64,000 bases of DNA. Source: Coenobita brevimanus. Its lineage: Eukaryota > Arthropoda > Malacostraca > Decapoda > Coenobitidae. Shown piece by piece: positions 22,206 to 31,654 of the stretch; position 1 is the first letter of the stretch, and every line of letters starts with the position of its first letter. The notes beneath the pieces were generated by a model. It had not been told where the DNA came from. It saw only the letters and a list, made by a program, of their open reading frames with translations, and made no database searches. A program made the position numbers and the translations under genes. The stretch lies in assembly GCA_032717465.1 (NCBI GenBank), contig CM064715.1:38651159-38715158 (forward strand), read 5' to 3'.

Positions 22206-22905
22206 GGCAGGTAGCTGAGTAAACCGATAGCTAAACAGAATGATAGAGGTAAATAATTTCCAACTTAATCATTGTGCATGACAAGCAAAAGGTTAACTAG
22301 TCATACAAGAAAAAAACTAAAGATTCATGGAGAGATTCTGCTTAAAAAATCAGTCTGGGAGAACACGAGACCAAACATGTTTCTGGAAAAATGAAAAAGA
22401 AAAAACATAACGTCAATGGGGAAAACATGCACACACATACACATCCACACACAAATCTCCAGACAATGATGTTGAAGCAGTACAATCTACTTCATCATCA
22501 TCATCATCTATTCTTCCTCATCCTTTTTAGTATTGTCGTCATTATCATCTCATCATTATCAGCAGCAGCAGCATTTCCAACCCTTTCATAACCCTATTCC
22601 CACTACGATACATGGGGCAAAAGCACGACAGGAGACAACACAAAGTGGGGGAGTGAACAGAGAGCCTAGAGTAATTGGGCCACGGTTCTGTTTACTCATC
22701 AAGTCACTGAAATTAGTTAACTTCTTCACCTCGTAGGATCTTCTTTAAGCTTAATACAATCTTCGGGCTGTGACAAGAATATAACGAATAGGAGTATCAG
22801 AGTACAACGCCCGCTCCCTACTTTTGGTACTAATCAACCGTAACACAAAAAAATGCTATGACCAGATTATATTAAGATACTGACATGATTACAAAATGAA
22901 AATAT
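22206..22905. other. No gene recognised; short (ATC)n
   Basis: A short TCATCATCATCATC cluster lies near 22490-22510 and a CAGCAGCAGCAG word near 22560. Open frames here are short and unrecognisable. Confidence 0.45.
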
Positions 22906-22909
22906 AGAC

Positions 22910-23120
22910 AGAGAACGGAATCTTTGACCTTGCTCTGAGACCTTGACAGTCAACCAGTTTTTCTCAAAATCTAATCATGTCATCCGTGCCTAATCCTTAA
23001 CCCTTCCACCAAGTTTGGTTTAAATTAATCCAAAATGGTTTGAGTTAGCCTTCCTCTGTGATCTTGACCTGCCCTGTGTTCTCTCAGAATCCTATCTCAT
23101 TATCCCTTGATCACTAAGCT
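22910..23120 (-). repeat. AAGGTCA-family repeat, minus orientation
   Basis: On the plus strand, TTTGACCTTGCTCTGAGACC, then a TTCTCAAAATCTAATC block, then CCAAGTTTGGTTTAAATT, then GATCTTGACCTGCCCTG. This is the reverse complement of the order seen at 13.5-14.3 kb. Confidence 0.6.
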
Positions 23121-23135
23121 TTTCACCCTAGTTTG

Positions 23136-23195
23136 GTCACACACACCCACACCCACACCCACACCCACACCCACCCACGCCCACACCCACCCACC

Positions 23196-23258
<63 letters not shown>
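23136..23258 (+). repeat. (CCCACA)n and (CA)n microsatellite
   Basis: Hexamer-like ACACCCACACCCAC and CCCACCCACC blocks pass into a clean (CA)n run. Confidence 0.95.
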
Positions 23259-23259
<1 letters not shown>

Positions 23260-23319
23260 ACTGAAAACAACACACCGTCACGGAGTGTAAGAACAATAAC
23301 TTCATGGGTCTAAAAAGTC

Positions 23320-23690
23320 AATGGAAACCCTTTTACTCACAAGGGAGTCTCTCCGAAGTCGCATGAAATCGCTTAGCGTTGTCAGGAGTACCGATCGGAA
23401 AGGGTTATCCTCATTACCGTGATGGCGTGCTTTACATATTTATTAATTAATTTATTTTTTATCTTTGCCCTACCTCCATTTTTCATGAACTCTGAAAATC
23501 GGTCCTCCTCTTCTCATGTAAGGGTTTGGGTGTGGACTTCATTAACTCCTTCACACTGAAAGATCCCCCTTTACCTTAATCTGATGAAAGTAAAGAGAAA
23601 ATAAAGGAAACGTCCTCTGACCAAAGAGGTTGAGAGACTGATATTGTATATCGAGTAAACTAAAAACTCTGCCTATGAAAAAGTGGGTAA
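23320..23690 (-). repeat. GATTTTATTCA-family copies (minus), degenerate
   Basis: A copy at about 23325-23415 reads AACCCTTTTACTCACAAGGG and then GAGTCTCTCCGAAGTCGC on the plus strand. A weaker one lies at about 23545-23650 (AACTCCTTCACACTGAAAG). Confidence 0.45.
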
Positions 23691-24029
23691 TTATAAGTTT
23701 TCCCTCCAACCTGACATCACGAACATGCGTCGGGAGAAAAAGGGGGAAAAATACGTTGCTATATTTTTCTTTAGACTTACAAGGTTGCCCAGACGCTTCC
23801 ACAGAATTCCTTATCCCTTTCAGAGCGAGAGCCCCTTCTCCTCAAGGCAAAATTGCCTAACTTCAGCAAGAATTAAACTATACTATTCTTATTGTTACTG
23901 TAGAGGTCTTGGTGTGAAGATATGGAAGACAGTAATTATTAACCTTATCATAGACGCCACTTCTTTAGCCAGATGGGTTTCTTTAGTGAGAGTGAGTATA
24001 GGAGCCTGAGAGTGTTGATACTGTAGCCA
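23691..24029. other. No gene recognised
   Basis: Two overlapping open frames (23675-23860, 23683-24009) have no recognisable domain. There are no long repeats. Confidence 0.4.
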
Positions 24030-24660
24030 TTAATCCTCTCAGGTTTGCGTCTTCTCAACTGCTTTATTCCAACTGACGCCGAAAGATTTTATTCAGGTGA
24101 GCTTGAGGCATAGGAGCCTGAGAGTGTTGAGACGCACATAGAGCTTTTACATAACGGTAGAGCTTTTGTATTACTGGAGATTCACACTCTTTACAGGGAA
24201 GTTATGATTATGCATTGACCATTGTAGTGTTTGACTCCTTCACCACGATGAGACATTTTCTATTTAATTCTTGCTATCCCCAGACGATTTTATTCACCTT
24301 AAGAGACATTTTTCTAACTGGAGGGACTGGTATAGACTTTAGAGCCTTTACTGATCTCTACTAGGGCACTCTCTAAACGTGAAAGAAGTTGTCTAACAGC
24401 TTGAAGACTGTAACTGACACCATTGGGTTGAAAGGATTAACGTGCAGAGAAAGCACATGCATAACAGATCTATTGGTACATCTTAAGGTCTTAAATATGA
24501 TAACGCCTTTTGTGTGTTAGTCTTGCAGTTACCTGACAGTTTTACTCAACTTAGGGAAGGCTTTTCGGACTGGGGAAGCAGATATAGCTTTTGTGAGCTT
24601 TTGCTTTAACAGGAGGTTCCCTTAAGTTCAATAAAATCATCTGATATTCGCAGAGTAGCC
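24030..24660. repeat. Cluster of GATTTTATTCA-family copies
   Basis: At least four copies: about 24030-24115 (AAAGATTTTATTCAGGTGAG), 24235-24345 (the cleanest, CCCAGACGATTTTATTCACC and TTCTAACTGGAGGGACTGG) and 24500-24590, all plus strand. The fourth is a minus-strand copy at about 24600-24660 (AATAAAATCATCTGATATTC). The spacing is irregular. Confidence 0.65.
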
Positions 24661-24980
24661 CCCCCCCCCCACATAAGGGCATCATCTTACTGATTAGGTG
24701 CAATATCTGAGTACGTTCTCAAACCCTTTCAAAGAGCTAATAGAAAAAGGATATATTGTTATTAATTGTCTAAGAATTTTAATACCTCCATTCCACTGAC
24801 CTCTGTTTGGTTTATTTTTGCAGCTGTCAGCCTGGTTTGGTCGACTTACATGCCTCTAATACTGAAAAGGAAAATGAAGTCTGTATCTAACTTTAACAAA
24901 TCTAAAAGTCGACCTTGTAGCCGAATTAAATCACCTGGAGACCCAGTATGATACGTTATAAGGGCTGAAGAGATTAAAGG
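24661..24980. other. No gene recognised
   Basis: Contains a short poly(C) run at 24660-24671. The 61-codon frame at 24766-24951 has a hydrophobic start but no recognisable domain, and nothing else supports a gene. Confidence 0.35.
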
Positions 24981-24984
24981 TAAA

Positions 24985-25475
24985 GAAATCCCTTTTGGAT
25001 AATAGGAAAACTCTTGATATTCCTAAACATTTTCAGTAGAGTGATGCCACCCCACTAAAATGGATACTGTCTAAAGAAATTCCCATTCCTTACAAAAGGC
25101 TAATATAAAAACACAATGTATAGCCATTATAAAAATGAAAAAAATTATCTTACATAATAGGAAAGCTCTGGGTATATTTGAAGATTTATAGCGACTCTCA
25201 AATCCTCACAAAGATTTAACATAAAGAAAATGGACAAAGCTGTTATAAAATTGAACTAATAGCTCTTATATAATCAGAAATCTCCATATATTCCTTGATT
25301 TTTATGAGGTTTAGAAATTTTAATAAAGAGCTATAATAAAGACATCACCTATTATAAATATGAACTAATACCTCTTATATAACAGGACAGCTCTGGGATT
25401 TTCCGTGAGATTTATAGAGGTTCCCAAATCCTCACAAAGAGCCGATATAAAAGCGTGAAGATTTAAGCACAGTCT
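24985..25475 (+). repeat. ~112-bp tandem repeat, four units
   Basis: The word ATAATAGGAAAGCTCTGGG or close variants starts units near 25000, 25155, 25269 and 25379. Each is followed by a GATTTATAGAGGTTCTCAAA-like block, TCCTCACAAAGA and TTATAAAAATGAACTAAT. The first unit is longer than the rest. AT-rich and non-coding. Confidence 0.65.
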
Positions 25476-25700
25476 GAACGTCATTATGGTACACCCAAAC
25501 ACTGTTCTTATGCTGAGCTAATGGCCAGCTGTAGGTGTTTGTTGCCCTACTATTTCACCCTAAAGCGTAAAATTATCAGGCAATTTATCGACACTGTTGG
25601 CCACCCCTTACGCACGAGGGTGATTATGTACTCCACAATGTTTAGTTTATTGTTTCCTGCGCCTGAGTAACCTATTTCCATCACTACCCGGTCATGGCCT
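25476..25700. other. No feature recognised
   Basis: Unique-looking non-coding sequence. Confidence 0.4.
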
Positions 25701-25800
25701 AACCACTTCACTAAGATGGAGTCATTTTATTTTTCATTTTTGTTACGTTCAGACGATTTTATTCACCACAGAACAGAGATTTGCGTGTGGAGGGGCTAAT
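25700..25800 (+). repeat. GATTTTATTCA-family dispersed repeat, near-complete copy
   Basis: Shows every block: AACCACTTCACTAAGATGG, TTTTGTTACGTTCAGACG, GATTTTATTCACC, and GTGTGGAGGGGCTAAT. It is a useful reference for the family consensus. Confidence 0.7.
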
Positions 25801-26017
25801 AATGTATATCTTTAACCCCCTCAGTACTGGGGGAAGGTTTAACATATGTCAGATCGTCAGTTCAGCACATTGAATATAAAATTATATATATATAACACTT
25901 GATGTAGTGCTGCCTACTTCTTCCTTAGCCTTGATCATTCCTTTTCTGTGCCTGCCCTCCTCTCTTCCTGTTTCTCCCATCTTTCCTGTCACTTCTTATT
26001 GCTTTTCTTTCCATAAC

Positions 26018-26219
26018 AGGTGGTTTTACATTGAGTGACAAGCCAAATGATTACCTGTAAGCCAAGAAACCATTTACAACTCTGGGTGGTAAGCATATAA
26101 CCAAGCCATTCGTGCTCCCTACTTGTCAACAAGTGGGTTGGTGGAGGGTTAGTGCCCCCTCCCGTAAAACAAATAACTCAAAGTCAAATGGCCACCCTTT
26201 ACGGGATTATGGCGTCTGG

Positions 26220-26225
<6 letters not shown>
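26018..26225 (+). mobile_element. Composite SINE-like element with LINE-type tail
   Basis: The first ~90 bp (TGAGTGACAAGCCAAATGAT, AAACCATTTACAACTCTGGG) recur at 27.39-27.48 kb. From TCCCTACTTGTCAACAAGTG on, it matches the body of the 5S-headed SINE at 30.59-30.70 kb (TTGGTGGAGGGTTAGTGCC). It ends GGCCACCCTTTACGGGATTA and GGCGTCTGGCAAT, the tail also seen on the RTE-type LINE ends. An (AT)n run follows directly. No 5S-like or clear tRNA-like head is present, so this is a second architecture using the same tail. Confidence 0.55.

Positions 26226-26280
<55 letters not shown>
26221..26280 (+). repeat. (AT)n microsatellite
   Basis: A pure AT run of about 60 bp at the 3' end of the preceding SINE-like element. 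It probably grew from the element's tail. Confidence 0.95.
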
Positions 26281-26282
<2 letters not shown>

Positions 26283-26294
26283 ATGACGTCTTTT

Positions 26295-26370
26295 TAACTG
26301 TATATTTACTGCTCCTGGACGATTTTATTCAGTTTAAGAAAGCTCCCAGGATGCAGAGTGTCTACTGAAG
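26295..26370 (+). repeat. GATTTTATTCA-family copy
   Basis: CTCCTGGACGATTTTATTCA and AGTTTAAGAAAGCTCCCAGG are present. The 5' part is missing. Confidence 0.55.
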
Positions 26371-26690
26371 GCTATACTGGTACTTAACCTCTCCTCATCG
26401 AAAATTATTTCGGAGTCCGAATAAAAATCTAGTAAAACTATAAAGAGAAAAATGTCTCCAGGATCAAGTGTTAACAAAGACTGCAATTAATAACTTAACT
26501 ATGAGATGGCCTTCTTGTATAAAAATTATCTAATGGCAAAGGGTATAAACAAGTAAATAAATTAGAGAATATAGAAAGGAATATCAGAGATACAGGAATT
26601 TGCTTCTAGCCTCTTCACTATGAGAGAGATCTAGGTTGAATAAATCATTCGTTGATAAGAACACCGTATATATACAGTATATATCCTATC
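26371..26690. other. No gene recognised
   Basis: AT-rich sequence with a palindromic TATATATACAGTATATAT word near 26667-26686. Confidence 0.4.
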
Positions 26691-27048
26691 CTCATCCTTA
26701 GCCGTTGAGGTCCACTGCAAGACCGGCCTATCCCTACCGAAGCATCATCTTACTGAATTAAATCGCTTAGGTTGTCTGGTAGAGACTGTATGTAGGGTGA
26801 GAAGTGCTTGTAAGTGTTGTAGTGGCTTTGGATGTGTGTAGTCTATGAACCAAGTGTAATCGGCCCGCCTTAAGCCGATTGGGTCCAACCATACTAGTAT
26901 GCGACACTGGTTCAACCACAGCACCCCTTGTGTCCGCCAAAGTAGCAAGTGGCTTGATGAACGCTTCCCAAAGTTTTTACAACTCTGGCGGGAGGCGAGC
27001 CCCGGCTCACCAGCGTGCGAAACGCACACTCTACCACTGTACCACAGA

Positions 27049-27052
<4 letters not shown>
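26691..27052 (-). mobile_element. tRNA-derived SINE
   Basis: On the minus strand the head reads GCCTCTGTGGTACAGTGGTA and then GAGTGTGCG. It has the acceptor-like start and RNA polymerase III A-box (TGGTACAGTGGTAGAG) of a tRNA. A degenerate B-box (GGGGCTCGCCTCC) lies about 30 bases downstream. The body runs to about 26691, where a CCTCAACGGCTAAGGATGAG end is seen. It cannot be a working tRNA because the anticodon stem and T arm do not fold properly. A (CT)n run abuts the head. Confidence 0.6.
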
Positions 27053-27141
<89 letters not shown>

Positions 27142-27169
27142 GATATATAGATATATAGGTATAAATATA

Positions 27170-27216
<47 letters not shown>
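27050..27216 (+). repeat. (CT)n then (AT)n compound microsatellite
   Basis: A CT run to about 27106, then AT runs with GATATATAG interruptions to 27216. Confidence 0.95.
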
Positions 27217-27219
<3 letters not shown>

Positions 27220-27229
27220 ATCCACTCAC

Positions 27230-27490
27230 TCTATGTAGTGTCGCTTTGGGTGTCTGTCCTTTCCTCTCTTCCTTCCTTCCTCTTCTGTCTTTCCTTCATT
27301 CTTTCCTCTTCCTTCATCCTACAGGTGACTTTACACTTCCTCTTCTGTTTTTTTTTTTTTCCTTCATTCTCTCCTCTTCCTTCTTCCTTTGGGTGACTCT
27401 ACACTGAGTGACAAGCCAAATGATTTCCTGTACACCAGGAAACCATTTACTACGCTGGGTGGTAACCATGTAACCAAATTACGGCGCCTA
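27230..27490 (+). mobile_element. SINE-like fragment sharing the head of the 26.0-kb element
   Basis: After a pyrimidine-rich stretch, 27393-27490 repeats TGAGTGACAAGCCAAATGAT, TTCCTGTACACCAGGAAAC and GGTGGTAACCATGTAACC. It then departs from the 26.0-kb copy. The TTTCCTG/CAGGAAA words form a short perfect stem. Confidence 0.5.
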
Positions 27491-27550
27491 GTTGTTTAGT
27501 GAGTAATTAAGGCGCTCCAGTTAGATTGAGCCTGTGCAGGTTTATATCCA

Positions 27551-27554
<4 letters not shown>

Positions 27555-27592
<38 letters not shown>
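27555..27592 (+). repeat. (GT)n microsatellite at a SINE tail
   Basis: A GT run of about 36 bp placed where the minus-strand SINE that follows has its 3' tail. Confidence 0.9.
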
Positions 27593-27597
<5 letters not shown>

Positions 27598-27900
27598 CTC
27601 TGGGCATGGGCTTCGCAGCCTGCTCTCAAGGCCTAGTAGTCCTCCCACATACCATACACCTCTACATGTCACCATTTCGGTGCTAACACCCACCGTCCAT
27701 ATGAATACATGCTTGAGCTGTCTCATACAGGACTGGTGTATTGGTATTAGCGGGGGTATTTTTACGACATGTCGGCGGGTCTTCTGGTAGATCAGTAAAG
27801 TCTGCATTTAATGAAATTCAAAACCTTAAACTGTTCCCTGCCCCAGCGGGGATTTGAACCTGGATCTGGTAGGACTGCACGCCACCTCTCTACCGATCGT
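27593..27900 (-). mobile_element. tRNA-derived SINE, second family, truncated head
   Basis: About 85-90% alike by eye to the copy at 31.73-32.08 kb over its whole body (for example GACATGTCGGCGGGTCTTCT on the plus strand). On the minus strand the B-box-like GGTTCAAATCCC is present, but the alignment stops at CGATCGGTAGAG. The first ~20 bases of the tRNA-like head are therefore lost. Confidence 0.75.
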
Positions 27901-28034
27901 AGGTTTATTGCCCACGTAATGCCACTCAGGGATGAGTGAGGCTAGTCACTCTCATCTTGAATGTCAGGACAAACTTGCCTAACCCTGGGCTCCTACGCTC
28001 CTTATGGGGCAACATAGGATTGGATGATGGATGG
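27901..28034. other. No gene recognised
   Basis: A short unique spacer ending in GGATGATGGATGGATGG, adjacent to the (TATC)n tail of the LINE fragment that follows. Confidence 0.4.
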
Positions 28035-28049
28035 ATGGATGTACTGTAT

Positions 28050-28434
28050 ATATCTATCTATCTATCTATCTATCTATTGCCAGACGCCTCAATCCCGTTT
28101 GGGGTGGCCACAAACAAATCGCCTCCAAGTCGCCCTGTTCCCCGCCATTTCACTGCCCTGCTCCCAACTCACACCCCCCTCTCTCATATACCTCTCCACC
28201 CCATCCCTCCATCTCATCCTCGGCCTCTCCCTCCCTCTTCCCCCCTCCACCTCACTCACATACACTCTCTTCGTCAGTCTTTCACCCTCCATCCTCTCCA
28301 CATGGCCAAACAACCTCAGTGTGTTCCTCATAACGCTTCCTATCACATCCACATCAACACCACAACGCTCCTTTATATCCTCGTTCGTCAGCCTGTCTCT
28401 CCACGTGACTCCACAGGCTCCTCTTAAATAACTC

Positions 28435-28436
<2 letters not shown>
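28050..28436 (-). mobile_element. RTE-type LINE 3' end (C-terminus, UTR and (GATA)n tail)
   Basis: The minus-strand open frame (28436-28089) spells RNTLRLFGHVERMEGERLTK and GRERPRMRWRDGVERYM. This is the W(F/Y)GHVxRM...GRPxxRW-D block found at the C-terminus of RTE-like LINE proteins. A stop follows, then GTGGCCACCCCAAACGGGAT, GAGGCGTCTGGCAATAG and (GATA)n at 28050-28078. The reverse transcriptase is absent, so this is a 5'-truncated copy. Close relatives lie at 30.73-31.07 kb and 57.84-58.15 kb. Confidence 0.75.

Positions 28437-28518
<82 letters not shown>
28437..28518 (+). repeat. (AT)n microsatellite between two LINE fragments
   Basis: A pure AT run of about 82 bp. Confidence 0.95.
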
Positions 28519-28520
<2 letters not shown>

Positions 28521-30299
28521 TAGTGAAGTGGTTAGGCCATGATTGAGTGAGGAGTAGCAATGTCCAGACAGCCCAAATTTGCCCAAGCCAATGGGCCACG
28601 CTACCATTCACTCATCATTTAAGCCCCCGGAACGCCAAAAACAGTCACGACGATCTGTAGCTTCACATAAACGTATCCGATTGAGTCAGTTCGGACATTG
28701 CCACTTTAAAAAGGGGTGCCAGATCCCTGATCATGCACTTTTCCTTACAACATTCATCCAGGCAGCTCGATCTCTCGTCAGTTCCCTAGCCTAACAGACT
28801 TACTGTACATACCTCTCTTCCTCACACACTCATCCACCATATCTCTCCACCTTCTCCTTGGCCTACCTCGCCTCCTACCTTCTTCAAATTCGCTCAGGTA
28901 TACATTTTTCACGACTCTATTGTTATCCATTCTCTCCACATGACCATACCATCTCAATACACTCTTCGATTCTGGTGTCCACCGACTTCCTCATTCCACA
29001 TCTTCCAAGAATCACATTATTTCACATCCTATCCACCCCCTGCACTCCACATACATTCCACAGCAGTTCCATCTCCACTGCTCGTACTCTTGACTTTTCA
29101 TTTTCATGTCACACCATAGTCTCACGTCCATATGTTAAAGTTGGCATTAACACTCCTTCATGTAAGCCTCGAGCAGCTGCAACACTCAAGCCTCTGTTTC
29201 TTATCAAGGCCTTCATTGCACCAGCTACTTTTCTTCCTTGTGTCACTCTACTTTCCACTTCTTTTGCACATTTTCCTCTCTTTTCTATCACTATACCCAG
29301 GTATTTGAACTTTCTTACCAATTCCGGTCTCTCTCCACTCACTATAACATCGCACTGGGAGTCACCTTCTCTTTCAGCAACCATCACTTAACACTTTTCT
29401 ACATTTACTCTCAAGCCACGACGCTCACGGACATCAGCAAAACTCTGCACTAGCCTACCAAGTTCTTGTCCGGTACTTGCAAGTAGTGCTGCATCATCAG
29501 CATACAACAAATTTGAGATATTCCATCCATCACCACTCATTACCAATGCCATCCCTCTCTCCATTACTCGAGTTTTTAAGTCTCTCATCACCCCATCCAT
29601 GTATATATTGAACAACCATGGGGACATCACACAACCTTGTCGCATGCCCACATCGATCGTGAAGCATTTACTTAGATCCCCATTAACCCTTACACATGCT
29701 TCACGACCATCATAAAAGCTCTTGACGGCAACTAGCACCTTACGATCTACACCGTACATGAGCAACCTTTTCCACAGCCCTTCTCTGTCCACTTTGTCTG
29801 ATGCTTTTTCCAGATCCATGAATGCCACAAACACCTTATGGTCCTTCTCACAGGCCTTCTCTGCTATCTGTCTCACTGCAAATATTTGATCCACACTTCC
29901 TCTGCCACTCCTAAAGCCACCCTGTTCATCACTCACTAAGACTTCTGATATCTCTCTTACTCTCACGATAATAATTCTTCCATATACCATCCCTACCACA
30001 CTCAATAAACTTATGCCACGATCATTCTTGCACTCACTTCGCTCACCTTTATTTTTGTACAGGGGTACAATCACAGCCTTTTTCCACTCTGCAGGCACAG
30101 TTTCACTCATCCATGCCTTCTTACATATCTCCAGCAAACACTTCATTCCACTCTCTTCACCACACTTAAGCATCTCTACATACACCTCATCAACCCCAGC
30201 TGCTTTCCCATTTTTCAGCCGCTTCACAGCACTTTTCACCTGTGCGAGTGTCACGTCTCCTGGCAATGCATTCCTTCTCTGCACATACACAAAACACAA
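28519..30299 (-). pseudogene. LINE reverse transcriptase, 5'-truncated, with stops (RTE-like)
   Basis: Minus-strand reverse transcriptase of a non-LTR retrotransposon. The 303-codon frame (30299-29388) starts inside the protein and has LKNGKAAGVDEVYVEMLK, VPLYKNKGERSECKNDRGIS, DEQGGFRSGRGSVDQIF, MDLEKASDKVDREGLW, GMRQGCVMSPWLFNIYMDG and the catalytic LLYADDAALLAS. A TAA stop interrupts NVEKC/VMVAER. The next frame carries KFKYLGIVIEKRGKCAKEVE and RKVAGAMKALIRNRG (to 29109), then a TGA replaces a tryptophan codon. Beyond a frameshift near 28940, RWYGHVERM and GRPRRRWRDMVDE words end the protein near 28840. The 3' non-coding end differs from the GATA-tailed family, so this is a separate subfamily. 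The endonuclease is missing. Confidence 0.85.
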
Positions 30300-30303
30300 A
30301 CAC

Positions 30304-30320
30304 GCTTACACACACACACG

Positions 30321-30374
<54 letters not shown>

Positions 30375-30410
30375 CAGATGTATATTTGTAGAAAGCAAGA
30401 GAGATACACG

Positions 30411-30446
<36 letters not shown>

Positions 30447-30478
30447 TGTATATTTGTAGAAAGCAAGAGAGATACACG

Positions 30479-30523
<45 letters not shown>
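30304..30523 (+). repeat. (CA)n/(AT)n microsatellites with a doubled ~67-bp unit
   Basis: A CA-rich run to 30357, then two copies of ACAGATGTATATTTGTAGAA with GCAAGAGAGATACACGCTG (about 30375-30421 and 30442-30488), each embedded in (AT)n. The doubling probably arose by slippage or unequal exchange. Confidence 0.9.
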
Positions 30524-30524
<1 letters not shown>

Positions 30525-30529
<5 letters not shown>

Positions 30530-30590
30530 ACGTTGGGTCTGGTTAGTACTTGGATGGGTGACCGCCTGGGAACACCAGATGCTGTTGGCA
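30525..30590 (+). pseudogene. 5S rRNA-like sequence, 3' half only
   Basis: AAGCAACGTTGGGTCTGGTT, AGTACTTGGATGGGTGACCG and CCTGGGAACACCAGATGCTG follow the order of nucleotides about 55-120 of 5S rRNA. They include the intermediate element and C-box of its internal promoter. The first ~55 nucleotides are missing, and no T-run terminator follows at the expected place. It is therefore not a functional 5S gene and is best read as a SINE head. Confidence 0.8.
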
Positions 30591-30710
30591 TCCCTACGAG
30601 TCAAGTGGGGTTGGTGGAGGATTAGTGCTCCTCCCTGTAAAACAATTAACTCTAAGCCTTTGGCCACCCCATTTAGGATACATGGCGTCTGGCAATGAAT
30701 GAAAATGAAT
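30525..30710 (+). mobile_element. 5S rRNA-derived SINE with LINE-type tail (SINE3-like)
   Basis: The head (30525-30590) matches the 3' half of eukaryotic 5S rRNA. The body (TTGGTGGAGGATTAGTGCTC) is shared with the element at 26.0 kb. The tail GGCCACCCCATTTAGGATAC and GGCGTCTGGCAATGAATG closely resembles the 3' end of the RTE-type LINE copies in this window. That is the usual arrangement by which a SINE borrows LINE machinery. The 5' half of the 5S head is replaced by (AT)n, so this copy is 5'-truncated. Confidence 0.7.
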
Positions 30711-30724
30711 ACATATATGTACAC

Positions 30725-31075
30725 TATATTTATGCCTTAACCCTGTAAGAGATGATCACAAACAAATCGCCTCCATGTCGCCCTGTCAGTTGCCTGCCCT
30801 CCGTCAAATTCACACCCTTTCTTTCACGGAGTATCTCTCTACTCCATCCATCTCCTCCTCTGTCTCCTCCTCCCCCTCGACTACACTCACATGCACTCTT
30901 CCAGCCGGTCTCTCTTCCTCCATCCTCTCCACATGACCAAACCTTCTCAGAGTATATCTCTTAACGGTTTCAGTCACATTCTCATCAGTACCACAGTGCT
31001 CCTTCACTTCCTCATTTGTTTATCTGTCTCTGAATGTAACTCGACATGCTCCTCCCACGTAACTCTTTTTAACAA
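30725..31075 (-). mobile_element. RTE-type LINE 3' end, third minus copy
   Basis: The minus-strand frame 31007-30810 reads KRYTLRRFGHVERMEEERPA and GRVHVSVVEG. A CATGGAGGCGATTTGTTTGT end and TTACAGGGTTAAGGC-like end follow. It is more diverged than the copies at 28.05 and 57.84 kb. It meets the 5S-headed SINE almost tail to tail at 30710-30728. Confidence 0.65.
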
Positions 31076-31530
31076 CGGTACTCTAACCCTCCACCTGTGT
31101 CCTTCAAACAGGGCCCAAGCTTCATTTCATTCAACAGTGAGGATCATAATGTTGTCAGGTATGACTTTTTTTCTTTCATACTCATTTCCCCATTCCTACT
31201 CATGGCCGTCAGTGAACCAGCAACTTTCTCTCCCTGCAACAGCAACAATAAAAGAGAAGATCCATCCCAAGGGTTTAATAATTACCCATTGTTACTGGGC
31301 TTCACCACCTGACACACTTTGTCTCCGCTGTCTTACTTTCTGTTGAATAATACTGTCAGTCGTTAGCTGGAGTGAAATATTATTACTGTACCAACAATGA
31401 GAAAGTTAACTCTCACACTCATCTGAATCACCCTCAACTGAATACAGTCGTATGTGTTAGCTGAAATAATAACTGGTTTACGCGACCATGATAAGATTAA
31501 TAACTGAATTATCTGTTAGTGTATATTTAT
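31076..31530. other. No gene recognised
   Basis: The 151-codon frame at 30891-31346 begins within the LINE remnant and has no domain. The rest is unique-looking or too degenerate to assign. Confidence 0.45.
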
Positions 31531-31654
31531 CTAACCTTTTCAGTACGAAAGATCTCTGTCTCTATGAATATAATTGCTTGGGGGTAGTAAGACTATAATT
31601 GACAGGTCATCACTAGTCCAGATGTTAATATAGATTGCTTGTAACATATTTATT

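Noticed and set aside
30525..30590. Functional 5S rRNA gene
   Set aside because: The first ~55 nucleotides, including the A-box, are replaced by (AT)n, and no terminator T-run follows.
30190..30724. Ile-Tyr and Cys-Val repeat frames
   Set aside because: Translations of (AT)n and (CA)n runs.
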